Shown: piece after piece, positions 28,001-39,900 of the stretch
How the letters are laid out: the number at the start of each line of letters is the position of its first letter
Position numbering within the stretch: position 1 is the first letter of the stretch
Source of the DNA: Nephromyces sp. MM_2019
Taxonomy: Eukaryota > Apicomplexa > Aconoidasida > Nephromycida
NCBI GenBank assembly: GCA_015657535.1
Contig: JADHZB010001095.1
Span: 1,355-65,354 of the forward strand
Direction of reading: 5' to 3'
DNA: 64,000 bases
Made by a program: the position numbers and the translations under genes
The notes under the pieces: model-generated
What the model was told of the DNA's origin: nothing
The model's input: the letters and a program-made list of their open reading frames with translations, nothing else
Databases searched by the model: none

Positions 28001-29210
28001 TACAGCGAAGCCCATTATCCGCATCAACAACATTGAGCCCCCAGCCTGCAGCATTGCTGAAAAAATAAATTACGAGGTAAAAGACCGTGTTTTTAAATAA
28101 ATTTTGGCTATCTTTTAAAAATTGCCCTGTGAAATGATCCGTATAGATGTAGAAGCATATTTTACATTCAAGTAACGATGAAAAGGTGAAAAAAAGCCAT
28201 TTTGAAAACAGATCATATCCGCCTCTACGGTTTATCCATTACCCCATGAAGATATAATCTGTGACATGAAAATTTCAAGAATGGCAAGGTAATTTCACCC
28301 ACAGTTATTTTGGCCGATTTAAACTTTATATAAAACCGTCTTTGAATAATATTTTACTACTTATTCTAGTGCAAAACCCCTATTACTTTCCAATGAAATT
28401 TAAAAAAAAAGCAAAGTGGAATTATGATTCATCACAGTAATGTCAACATGGTCAGAACAAAGTTAGAGCTCTTGGAGAAGCGATGAAAAACGAGGGATCG
28501 CGCGTTTACGGGAGTAACCAGCTATCATGCGCGAAAGCAAATCAATTTTTTCTTCCGTAGAAGGAATTTAGTATTGAACTAAGTCACACAGTGGAAATCA
28601 GCCAAATTAAAAAATACTTGCATGTAAATGGGTTATTTAGAATGAAAATATGCTCTACAGGATACCCCGCTATGAGATAGAAGTTCTGGAATTTTTACAA
28701 GTATTTATTCTAGTGAATGTTATTTTGAATATAAAAAAGCAAAGCAAAAAAAAAGATTCTTTGCAGCTATTGCCCGCTGGCGTACTTTCTGTGTGTAGAA
28801 AAGCCGCTACCACACCATAAATAGAATGAGAAGCATCACACAATGCAAGAAACGTACACACACACAGCGGCGATGAGTACTGCTGATAGCGCAACAACAC
28901 CTGCGCTAGCACATGTAGCTTTAGGTTAATCAATCTCTCTCTCAAGAGCAGCAAAGCCCAAAGATATGAAGGCATTCGACGAACTTTCAAAAGTTCTAGA
29001 GGGTTCACCAGAGTGGCGATGACACACACGAAAGTTTGAAGTGGAAACTCCTCTCTTACCGGTAGGCATTGTTGGGAAAAGAGTATAAATTTCATCATCC
29101 TCTTATGCTCAGCCTGAATGATCCAGAATATTTCTGATACTCACTTTTATATCAGCAGAATAGGCAGTTATATTTAAGCAATTACCACGGCATCTTATTA
29201 TGCAGCCTAA
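22099..29210 (-). CDS. Scattered exon candidates of a minus-strand gene or genes, function unknown
   Basis: Several minus-strand segments look like exons in A-rich sequence. About 29040-29120 reads [18 protein letters not shown], from a CATTCAG acceptor to a CCG|GTAAGA donor. About 28900-28990 gives a Leu-rich helical run [20 protein letters not shown], ending at GCGCAG|GTGTTG. 27977-28057, between TTTTTTCAG and AG|GTGGAC, reads [20 protein letters not shown]. About 27200 has [14 protein letters not shown] between TTTAG and GTAGGG. About 26770-26890 has [20 protein letters not shown]. About 22320-22430, after a CTACAG acceptor, reads [15 protein letters not shown]. The helical, Leu-rich character would suit an alpha-solenoid protein, but I recognise no family. 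I could not close phases from piece to piece, so they may belong to more than one gene. Confidence 0.4.
24576..24764. repeat. Foldback inverted repeat, ~65-base arms, ~59-base loop
   Basis: The left arm 24576-24639 and the right arm 24699-24764 are imperfect reverse complements over their whole length. The perfect core GCTCCCAGTTTAAAGGTA is found on both arms. Mismatches are scattered singly. The spacer 24640-24698 is T-rich to the right. Size and shape suit a non-autonomous foldback or MITE-like element, or a hairpin-forming RNA. I could not identify a clear target-site duplication. Confidence 0.85.
25195..25306. repeat. Degenerate tandem repeat, ~45-base unit
   Basis: GGCGCTATCCGATAGAGCAT at 25233 recurs as GGTGCTACCCGACAGAGCAT at 25278. 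Each copy is followed by an AAGAKCYC-type tail, and a partial third tail (GATAAAGATCCTC) precedes the first copy. The unit period is about 45 bases. It lies within the minus-strand A-rich block, probably in intron or intergenic DNA. Confidence 0.7.
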
Positions 29211-29555
29211 ATTAGAGAGTCTTCGCCATCAAATTTCCTCATTTGAATCTTTTTCTTAACATTTTACTAGTTTTGCTACCTTTAAGTAGTTGGGCAGTTC
29301 CCTGAAATATATATTTAAATCTGTGTTATACTCTGTATCTCATGAAGAATTTACCATTTTTTTTTGTTATGCCTTTTTCCAGAAGCCGATTGGCATATAG
29401 CAATCAGACATTAGCGTATCGGAGTAGAGGAAGTAGCACAAGTGTACCAAGAGTTATGCCTAGAGAGAGACTTAGTTATTAAAAAGGCGCTTTGTTTCAA
29501 CGAGTAAACGCCTATAGATGAAAAACCGCGGATCATTGTCTGGAAACTGTGGAAT

Positions 29556-29636
29556 GACGTTAGATGATTGCCTCAGAATGAGGGAGGTGTAAACTGGCGC
29601 TAGATGATTGCCTCAGAAGAAGGAGGGATTTAAAGT
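29556..29636. repeat. Two tandem ~40-base units
   Basis: The shared core TAGATGATTGCCTCAGAA occurs at about 29560 and 29600. Each is followed by a purine-rich GAGGGAGG/GGAGGG tract and a TTTAAA/GTAAAC end. The pair lies in the intergenic region between the minus-strand block to the left and the plus-strand gene starting at 30650. Confidence 0.75.
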
Positions 29637-30649
29637 TACCTAGACATTTAAACCCCTCAAGAGGCAACAGGATGCAAACTTCCATATATACCAATTTATC
29701 TGCCTAGCCATTGGCAAGCCCGTGTGATGCAGCGATCAGTATCGTTATTGGTAGCTATCCCCATTTTGTAAGCCGAACTGTGATCAGTATCGCACGGCGT
29801 TGCCTGCTGGTTACAAGGGCTATGCAGCATCCATAGTTAAGCAAAACGCAGGTATCATCATCTCACTACGCACACACACACGATGCTAGTAACTCGCATT
29901 TGCGCGCAAAATTGGATTTCCCGCCGTAATTATGTATTTCTCAATGTTATTCTGTTATAGGCTACTGTTAAGTACTTTGCGTTTGCCATCCCCCCCACAT
30001 ACTATTATTCCCCACCTTGCAAAGACTTTAATTGTGAAGAGCATGGCATAAGGATAACGCAGTGTACAACCGTCACTTCTTCAGAGGGAATCCATCAACT
30101 TTGGGACAAAAAAGCGGCAGAATTTGCCGAAGAGGCGGCCATGAGGGAGGATCCATGAAGTACAAGACAAAAGCGATGGCAAATACCCGAAATGTTCACG
30201 CATTGTGGTTTACTCGTGATTGTGGCCCATTGAAGTACTACTTAATATATGGGGATTAGAAAAACACGGGAAAATCAAGCTTAAATACACTGCAAGTCAT
30301 TTGCAGATTGAAGAGATCTTCCAAACTCATTTTTTTCACAGCTTCACGGGTACGTATTAAAACGGTACCATAGCCAAATCTACTAATCAGTAGTAGCTCT
30401 AAACTCGTGTTAACCAGACCTAAATATGTAGTTTCCTTTGAATTTCCTAAAGAGCTTTGTAGCAATGAAGTTTCCGATAATTTTCCTTGAAATCTTCAAT
30501 TGTTACTCGAAATTAGTTCTTTTTTGCTGTTTAATTTTTTCCTAAAAGTATTAGTCAACGATACGAATGAGTATCGCGCTTTGTGTTTCCACAAAATAAC
30601 TCTCCTTGATATTTCCTGCTTCTTCTGTGTGCGACAGAGCTTCTACGGA
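29637..30649. other. Intergenic stretch at the divergent boundary
   Basis: No secure gene. A short plus-strand stretch near 30090-30155 encodes LWDKKAAEFAEEAAMREDP and then stops. It looks helical and coding-like but has no closed exon context. It contains a (CA)n microsatellite near 29870. Composition switches here from A-rich to T-rich, consistent with divergent transcription to either side. Confidence 0.3.
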
Positions 30650-33600
30650 ATGAATCACTTACCTTTGCTCACGATACTTAAATTTATCAGGGGAGTTCAT
30701 TCTCCCATTACGGCTGCAGTTGGTGCTCGCTCCTTTGCGAATGCTACAGGTGGGTTTTCTGCTTCTTGTTTTTGCAGCAGAGGCATGTATTGTAGTTATT
30801 TGTACCAACAAGATTGTAGTAACCAGAAATCCTGTAAATTACATTGGAATAACCCTGCAATTTCTTTTAATTTGACGGTTATGACAAAAATTTCGTTACG
30901 CTGGAAGCGGCATATCAATTTGTTTGATTTTGACCGGTATTTTTGGTGCGAACAAAACATCAATTCGTTTGATTTTGACCTATATTTTTCGCAAAAAGAA
31001 AAACTTCAATTAGTTTATTTTTGACCTGTACGGAGCAGCAGTTATTTAAGCCTTGAACCTTATCCTTTAAGTTTGTTTGGCTCTTCAGTAGTATCCTTAT
31101 CAAATGGATTGGAAAACCACGAGTTAAACGGTTTAGTCGATCGTTACAGCAAACTTAGAAGGGAGGACCGCTTAAAAATTTACAAGCAACACTTGGAAAA
31201 AGGAGCTCCTGAGCTGGTACGTATCTGTGCGCCTATATCTACGCTTTAACCTGCCTATTAATATTATTCCCTTACACCGTTTCAACCTTAAAATGAAAGT
31301 AAGAATCTTCTATAGACGCATTCAAACTCATTCATTTTCTTTTAAAATCTTATGAATGGTGTAGCCTAAAATTTAACCTGTAGACTTCATATATTAGTAA
31401 ATCCATAGCCAAAGCTACCGCCTAAAACGTACCATATATAATCTAAACCGTGACTCAATCTTACATCCTTATTAGGAAGTATCTGCTAGCAGCGCAACAG
31501 TTTGATTGCAGCTAAAATTTGCCCCCATATTCGTTTTTCGGCCTGCTTTTTCACTATTTTATCTCCCTGCAGAATGGCGCCACTATTATTTGACATGCTG
31601 TGCCTTCTCCTAAGATGCTCCACCAAACGCTAGAATTACTTGTCTGTTGATCTTTGCTTGTTCATGGCTGAATTCACTCGTGAAAGAGCTGGTTTTAAAC
31701 TGAAATTTTAGTGATTATACTTTAAAATTTCCAGTTTTCCATTTCATCTACTATTGATTGAAACGCTGCTGTGAGTTAATTGTAATACATTGTCCCAATA
31801 CCCTTTTATAAGGCTTTAAGCTGGCACAACATCGAGTCAGAGGTGCAAAAACGTACCGAGAAGGATGTCTCTCAATTCAGCAAAGCTGCAACACCGCAGC
31901 AATCAATACAACGGCGCCTGAAAAGGGCTATTTCAAAATTTTCTCCTAGAAGGCCATCAAAGAAGCCTTTTGAAAACGTTGAACTTCTAGCTACTACCAT
32001 AAGAGCCCCAACAGAGTAAGCTACGCACTTTATTCGCTTTTCATCCGCTTTTCATGCCCCCTTTATCCCCCCTTTAACGCCCGTTACTCTTGCTGGTAAA
32101 ATATGCTTCCTTTTGTATATACACTGTAACTAATTGGCTACATCATCATACATAGTCATTTGAAGTAAGCTTACTTACTTTAAGGAAGAATGCCATTAAT
32201 AGCTTGATCCAGCTATGCTCACAGCCTTTTATGCTTGTGTCGTTTGCTTATCTTAAAGTGGTACCAGCCTCTGTTGCTTTCTTTTTTATACTTTTTGAAA
32301 ACTTTTTCCTGCCTAGCATTTCAATGCTACCACTCGTCTTTTCAGAAGGGAAAGAAAAGGAAAAATACGCGTGAAGATTTTAACTCTGATGCTGAGGCAT
32401 GCAATATGCGTGCAGAATTTTTTTCTTTGCTTTCGCTGATTTTTGTAGGTATCATTGTGCTTAGGCTAATTTTATGCATAGATGTAAAAGTATGATATAT
32501 TTAATAAAAAAAATTTTAAGCAAGTAAGCGTCCTTATGATTTTCAGGAAGTCTTTTTATCCACTTATTCCTAAATTATCATATTTTTACAAATTTAATTG
32601 TTTAATGATCCAGTACAGTGATTTTTGCCTTCTTTTTCTTTGTCTTATTTTTGCTTTTTTGTAGAAAAATTTACTCTCTGTCCTTTTTTCAGGAACATGC
32701 TTTGCAGTAGTACCAGTGAAACTGCTACTCTGTTGCAGGACTGCTATAGTAGTAGCATATATTCTCAGATTTGCGAAAGATTAAAAATTCAATGGAAAAC
32801 TAAAGTAAGTATCATCATTACTTTGTTGGCAATGCAAAATCCTATTTTTTAGGTTTCTTCCCACTGCCTCTCAGCTTTGGGCTTTCACCGTTCTTTTTTT
32901 TGAGTTTATTGAGGACCTTTCTTACTTCTAGCACCTTGTGATTTGGTTATTTTTTTCCTTTGGAAATTGGTAATACTTTTGTAATATATTTAAAAAATTT
33001 ATTGGAAAAATCTTATAATTCCTGAAATGCTCTTTATGTGGTAGGGACCCGAATCTGATGCTTTCCTGGATGTTATGTCGAGCGCTATAAGGGATGAGCT
33101 GATATGTCGCAGGTTCGAGCTCTTCTCCAGTCATACCGTGTTTTTCCTGGAAAAAAAGTTTTTTCCACATAGTTTGCTGGATTGAAGTTTGCTTATTGAA
33201 ATGCTGAAAATTTTATGCTGCACGTGCGGTATCCCTTTTTTAGTTTCCAGCAACTTCTGCTGATTCTGTATTATTTTTTCTTGATGCAAATTGGAAAAAG
33301 CTGAATTTTCTGTATACTATGAACCTTGTGTGCTTACTAAATTTTCGGCATTTTTTCGATGTAATTGCAAAGCATAGAACTTGATTTCATCTTATTTCTC
33401 TTATTAAATATGTGGCGCTGGCTCTATCCAATCTTACTTGCAGTCGCCCTGTTCTCGTTAATGAGTTCGCTGATTTTCAAAACCCTTATATGATGAAGAA
33501 GTGCTCTATGAGACGTCTGCTGGATGAGCGTTGCACCAAAAATAGGCTTGAATCTTCACAGGTTATTTTAGCCATATATAGCATTTCGTATATTCATTTT

Positions 33601-36038
33601 TAAAATTGGTTTTAGATGCTACGTGATGCTTCTTCTATTGCTGAAACGATACGTGCGACCTTCCTAACTATTTTTCTATTATGTGCATTCCGGAAGACCC
33701 GAAGTTTACTTATGGATGCTAAAGTTTATTCCCGGATAACACCTGCTTTGATTTGCTGGTGGAATAAGCATAGAGTGCTGATAACCGTCGTGTGTGTGCT
33801 AAATCATACATTTTATGCTCAAATTAAGTTTCTTTATACTTTACTAATTTTTTTTGCTGCTGGTATTAGTTCTAGAAATAAAATTTTTAGTCTTTATTTT
33901 TGTCTTGCTGCTTATCTACGCTAATGCCATATTATGGGCACAGAAAACCCTGATTTGCTGTGTTCTTCTATAATTCTAAAGGTTTCAAAGTCATTAAGTC
34001 AACTTTATAGCCTGAAGAAGCTGCGTTTGCAGGTAAGTCAGCGACGCAATTAATTTAGTAGTTAAATTTCAGTCTAAATTTTTCGTTAGAGGGCACGACG
34101 TATTTAGGTAATAGAGTGCTATTGCCGCTTGAGCAATGACTTGCTTGTTGCCGGAATTTTTGGGAACAGCATGCATCACCGTTTGCTTAGAGTTCAATTC
34201 TTTAGGGTGAGGGCTATCATCGAAATACTACGTTTCATTGTAACATTTCATAGGCAAACTCACCTCCTGAATGGATAGAGCCATTAAGAGCATTCAGGGG
34301 AGATGTGGCATACAGCTTTGATTCAAGATCTAGGCTGGAGCAAAAACTTTCGATAACCGAGAAAATATTGGGTGCTCTTAGAGGTGTGAATACCTTTTAT
34401 TTTGATGCAGTTATAACTTCCTCTCTCTGCTTTCACTTAAATTTAAGATATATGTCATTTTATTCCATTTTAGTGGTTTTTTCTAGGGAAATTTAAATTT
34501 TGTGGTTTATATAGATGAAAATTTTTTTAAAATGATTTCCCTGAACGCTATGTTGATTCCCTGAAGATTACAGCGGTGATTCTGGGCCTATTCTTTCGGC
34601 TTTAGCAAAGGATCAGGAGATGAAGGCGTGAGTTGAATGTATAGGGAAACAGGAAATTTTTTTCTGAATATTGTATGAAGTACTTGAATGCTGTGTATTT
34701 TTAACAATTTTTCTCCTAGAGGAGCTTTTTTTTGGCTGAAAGCTGAATTCGATTCCTTTGCCTTAGCTTAATATATAAATCTAACAAAAAAACAGTTTTT
34801 CGTCGAAATTAGGCCTTCTTTTCCGTCTCAAAACAATGGAAGCAATCATTTAAATGGTTTATGAGCTTTTTTAACTACAGTTTATGCATTCTGGCGTTTA
34901 TTGAAATAGAATTTGGGCGCTGCAGCTGAAGTTTGCGTATATCGAGATATGAAAAGTTTCGATCTTTTTTTGTTCTTTATATCCCCAGATTCTCGGAACA
35001 TCACCCATTCAGAAATCACTTAGGATTTGTGTCTTCTACTCCCAAAGATTATGTAGGTGGAATAAAGATGGGAAAGCCTCTGAATCCCTCCCAAACGGAG
35101 CTTGGAAATTTAAGGTACAAGACACTTCATTAAAGTTATCGCTGCATGATGGCGCATTAAAATTCAATGTATTTTCCGTGACGAAGTTACATCGCGAAGT
35201 TCATTACTTGGTGTCGAAATTTGTGCAATGAATGCCCCAAACACGCTTTTCGCATGCCCGTCGTATGAAAAATTTGGCTTCCTTTTTCTGCATATTTTCA
35301 ATGTAGGGTTCCATAAAACTATATTTTTCATGATTTGCTAACCGAGGAAGAGATTCAACTTTATCAATTACATTTCGCTAGATACCCGACGCTGCAACGT
35401 GTTGCCCATTCGCTGCCCGATGATCCAGAATGTAAGCTATAACATATTAGATAAATGCAGTTTTTGTTTTTCCCAAGCTGAATTTTGAAAGATTAGCGGT
35501 TTTTTATGCGGCTAGTGATTCAATGCTCTGTTTGGCATTCGTTGATTATGTTCTTTCAGATAGGAAAAACACAACTCACGCGATAAGGATTCTAGAAAGA
35601 TCAAAAAATTGGAATTATCCCCGGAAAGTAGAGGTCGGTTAGTTCAGGATAGTAGCGTAATATAATTGAAAAAGAAATGCACGTCGCCTTCTTTGAATTC
35701 ATTATTTTGCATAGGCTATTAATACCTTAGTTGATGCATGGAAAAACCTGGGACCCAGTAAGAAATATAAAAAAGCTATTGACGCTGCTTTGCAGCAAGA
35801 CAGGTACGAAAAAAGCTTGCAATATGTTTTTACCTGTGTTTAATGTCTACAAGGCTGTTCAGTTAAAGTGTCACGGTCTTCTTTAATACATCTAATTACT
35901 CCATACTCTCCGTGCAGACAAATAAACAGGAGCTCCTCTACCTTACGATCCGAAAGAAGGGGTGGTAGCAAACCTTTATCGTATATCAAGTCACTCACTA
36001 CACAGAAGCCATTGCACACCCGCCGTATAAAAAAATAG
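30650..36038 (+). CDS. Unrecognised multi-exon gene with a mitochondrion-like N-terminus
   Basis: A spliced plus-strand gene. Exon 1 (30650-30749) starts MNHLPLLTILKFIRGVHSPI; the first 33 residues lack acids and carry R, H, S and A like a mitochondrial presequence. Exons 31089-31216, 31813-32015 and 32185-32260 join in phase, then an exon begins at 32346 (KGKKRKNTREDF). Farther on, 33045-33112 and 33444-33561 join in phase to a segment starting near 33619. Later pieces include NSPPEWIEPLRAFRGDVAYS (near 34260), NHLGFVSSTPKDYVGGIKMG (near 35010), EEEIQLYQLHFARYPTLQRV (near 35350) and INTLVDAWKNLGPSKKYKKA (near 35720). A basic tail ends at TAG 36036-36038. Some middle junctions are unresolved. 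No domain recognised; an organellar ribosomal or RNA-linked protein would fit the charge pattern, but that is speculation. Confidence 0.7.
30914..31026. repeat. Three tandem ~45-base units inside intron 1
   Basis: WTCAATTYGTTTGATTTTGACC-like units begin at 30914, 30959 and 31005, spaced 45 and 46 bases apart. They lie in intron 1 (30750-31088) of the plus-strand gene, upstream of the pyrimidine tract. Translation gives an apparent NLFDFDRYF repeat, but the frame is outside the exons, so it is treated as an intronic minisatellite. Confidence 0.8.
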
Positions 36039-36991
36039 TCGAGTATTTAGGACTATATAAATGACTGGTGATTGCATTTCTGTGCTTTTTCGGATCTGCG
36101 GAAATACTTTACCTTGGGGAGGATTAGCAATATGGTTTTTTCTAGCTGTGGCTTGTAATGCATTTTAGTTGAAGCTCCTATAATGTATTGAGTTGCATGG
36201 TTACGAAGCATAAAAATTAAAGGATACTAGTCAGATTGCACTACAGTTGCTTTTTCACATCTATACGGAACCCGCTTAGGAGAAAAGTAGTTCTATGCTA
36301 TTTATTAAAGAAAATTTACCCATTTATTTAGGCTTATAATATCTGTAGAATCTTCGAAGGATATAGGAGAAAGATATTTTCATACGTTGCCTTGTAGTCT
36401 GTATCTATATGCATAATAGAATGTTGAGTTGCTAATGGTTTTGCCCCATTTTACCCATAGTTAGCAACCATTAATAATATATATGCCCCAAATTAAGCTA
36501 TAGTTTCTAACTGGCATTTAAAAATTTTTGAAGGTGCCACTAGCCTTTCGATGCTACTACTGCAGATCCCCGTACATTGCTTGGTCTGATATGAGCCAGA
36601 ATGAATTCCACCCTTTACCTTAACTGAGCTCAAGTTATAATTTCTATAAACAAGAAGTAACTAATACTTAAACGTTAATTTTATTTCTTTGACCTTTTCG
36701 AAAGCTACGAAAGTTTACAACTTTTTGCATCTTTTAGACACACGTGGTGCAGGAAGATCCTAAGCCCTAAATGTACTTACACCAGTCTACTTGAAATTCA
36801 ATGCTAACAATAATCATGCTGCAGAATTGCATTAAGGGTAGCGGTCATATAAGCTGCATACTTGTATATAAATATATATTTCTACAATCTTGCCGCAACC
36901 CGCTTTGGTCTCTCGAAGATTCTACACAGCTTGCATTGAATACTTTGAGCCCCTGATCTGCCAACCAGACTTTGCGTAGCCGCACTGTAGT
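36039..36991. other. Intergenic spacer
   Basis: No open frame or repeat of note. It separates two plus-strand genes and presumably holds the 3' end of the upstream gene and the promoter of the CPW-WPC gene. The strong T-richness of the upstream gene block ends in this spacer. Confidence 0.4.
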
Positions 36992-39900
36992 ATGGACTGT
37001 CTAGTGTTTTCGCGAAGTCGCTTTGGGATTTCAAGGCATTCATTGGCTATATTTTTGGTCATTTTGTACGTTAAAGTCTTGGCAAGCACTACCGCCGCAG
37101 GAGGTGATAGAATCACAGAAAGGAACTCCTCTGATCTAGCTGTTTCATTAAGAGAAATACACAGTTCTCCGGATTCTGCAGCGCAGCAAATATTCAATTT
37201 ATTCTCAAAATCCGCAATAAACCAGAATGTTTCTACAGGCTTTGTGGAAGAGTTGGAAAATGCGATATCTGCGCTCTTGTCGTCAATTCCCAAACCTGGT
37301 AGATAACATCTCAAAATTTCTTGGTAGAATTGGTCTTGCATATGAGTTTGTTCCAGTCGTCAGGGAAGTTCTGCACTCGGAGTTAACCCGCGCTGCCGAG
37401 TTTGAAGGGCTACCAAATCCTGAGCATTCAGGTTGCGATGAGGATTTTTCACAACCTTGCCCCTCTGGCTGGGTATGTGGTGCATAGTATACATTCTTTA
37501 ATGCGTTGCTAATATTTTTATAACACAAAAGATTGATTTAGGAGACGCAGATTGCTGTATTCCCCCCTACAGCTACTTCGGGGAATGCACCAAGATATGT
37601 ACAAGCAGAATTACTCCTATTAATAGGCAGAAAACTGCTCGTCAGTGCGGTGTTCAATGGCCGGCTGATGGTATTTATATGTGGATATTCATCAATAATC
37701 GAGTCGAAATGACGCGTTGCCTTATTCATGTAGCTGCTTGCAAAAAGCTGGATGCCTCAAGCCCTCCTAGGCTTGACAAATCAGTACAACATACGGTTAG
37801 GCGAGATTAAGGGATGCTTTTCTCCAAGTTTAACCTGCTGCTTGCACGAATACACGCGCTTTCAATAGGATTCACAACCCATCACATTTACTGTTACTCA
37901 GGAAACTGCTTTAAGGCGTATCAAAAGCTTAAATCACATACAGCAAAGAGAAAATTTTAAGAGGTGCCTAGATTTGTGGTCGAGTACAGGTAGAAAGATT
38001 GAGCTAAGTGATTTAACGTTTCAAGTGGGCGGATTCTGTATTTATGCAGCATTATATAAAGTTTTGGCATCGGACTGCTGCATCCACGCTTATAAAGTCA
38101 ATATTAATTTACGATATACGAAATGTATCGTTCTTCAACTCAGGAATTGTGATCTACAATGGCATCGAACGCTTGAAAGCAGCATGCGCTTCGGAATGGC
38201 CTGGATACATCTACAACTTTGACAGCCTTACGCAGTGTCCCATGGGGTGGACTCCAAGCGGAGTAAGCTTCCACTTGAGGTGGCATTTATGATAACAATA
38301 CAAATAAATGTTCTGCTATAGCCTTCTGATTGTGTGGCACCAAAGAATTATAAAGGTTGGCTACAGGCTAAAAAATGTTGCCTCATACTAAGATGGCCAG
38401 TAGCGTTTCAGGGCCTTGCGCAAAGCGTCAAAACTTCGAAAATTTTAGTTTATCACAGAAGCAGCTAGTAGCCGCGGTCTGTGCAGTTATGTGGCCTTTG
38501 AGGGCGCAGAAACACGAAGACTTGGAGGCAGTTCAGTGCCCGGAAAACTGGACACTCATCGACTATAACGGTACATGCGCAGCCCCACCAAGCTATACTG
38601 GAAACTGTAGTACGAAGTACAACTTCAAAAGATACTCAATACTTATGAAAGTGCTATGGTCCCAAATGTGCAAGGTCACACTGATTAAATTGTAGAACTT
38701 CACTGCAATACGTTGAAAGGTTTTTATTCAAGGCACCTTTTCAAGGACAGGGGAATAAGTCCTCAACATCACCTACTAGCCAAGAGCTAAATAAAAACAA
38801 AAAGGTTATAATGAGCTAAGAAGTATACAAATGATTTCTCCTTTGTACAATCTGGAATGCTCCAGGTCGGAATACTAGTGCCACAACATAAGGAAAATGT
38901 CATCCACCACCCTATTGACATTTTCTCCGACATGTCGGGCATAAGGGCTTTCAATAATCGGCTTAACATATTATCATGGCAAGCTAAACGATTGGGAGCC
39001 AATGATTTTGATAAGGCTATCCAGGTACCCTGCAATTCACAAAAAAGCTACCAAAAAATTTATCTCCCTCTTTGATAGAAATCTCGCAATTTCGCATCCA
39101 CTTTTTCTGGGCTTAATTTTCCTGCAAATGGCTTCAAATTCCTACAAAAGGACTACGATCAGGATTTTAATTCTGGATGGGCAGAGCAAGCAGTTCTTCT
39201 ATCAGGCAGCACAATCACATAGCCATGAATTAGGTTCTTTTTCAAATCCGCTTTTATGTCTAGACAACTATTTGCGCCAGCACTGTTTCGAGCGTAACTA
39301 CGGGGTTTGCCCCTTGGGTAAAATGCATAAGCTAATCTAGTTCTAACGCCTTAACCCTTGTATAAATATCCTATAGGATGGGAGCAAATGAACGAACGCA
39401 TATGCGAAGCGCCAGGTAGAAATATTCTCAAAACCTGCGATAAATGCATAACCAAACATAGTCCATTTAGAAAATTACCCTGGCCCGTGTAACCGTATCC
39501 TCGATCTTGGTGAGAAAAAATGAAATAACGGATGTTCTCCTACGATAAAACTGAAATCCCTTGTGCGTAATTACAGGAATTATGGTACCCATAAATGGAT
39601 GCGAGGACAAGACTTTTTAAAACAGACCGCTTATTTAGGCCAAAGCTGAGTATAAGCATACTTCACTGACACCCTTACTCTATCAAGTATGATGGTACTA
39701 CTATAGTTGTATTATATCCGGCCTTTCATAGCATATTGGTCATGCAGAACATCCAGGAGCTTAAAAGTGAGCATTTTATCGTCTAAAAGAGGTCCCAGGA
39801 GAAGTTCACGGAAGAATGTTACCGACAGATTGGGAGGCATCTTGCAACGCACAATTGTTAGAATGTGAACTTAGCCACAGCAATGCATTAATAATAAATG

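Noticed and set aside
27746..28054. 102-codon minus-strand membrane-like frame
   Set aside because: Only 27977-28057 is bounded by good splice sites. The remainder is low-complexity intron-like sequence.
36922..37341. 139-codon minus-strand frame
   Set aside because: It is antisense to exons 1 and 2 of the CPW-WPC gene, whose phases and leader are well supported.
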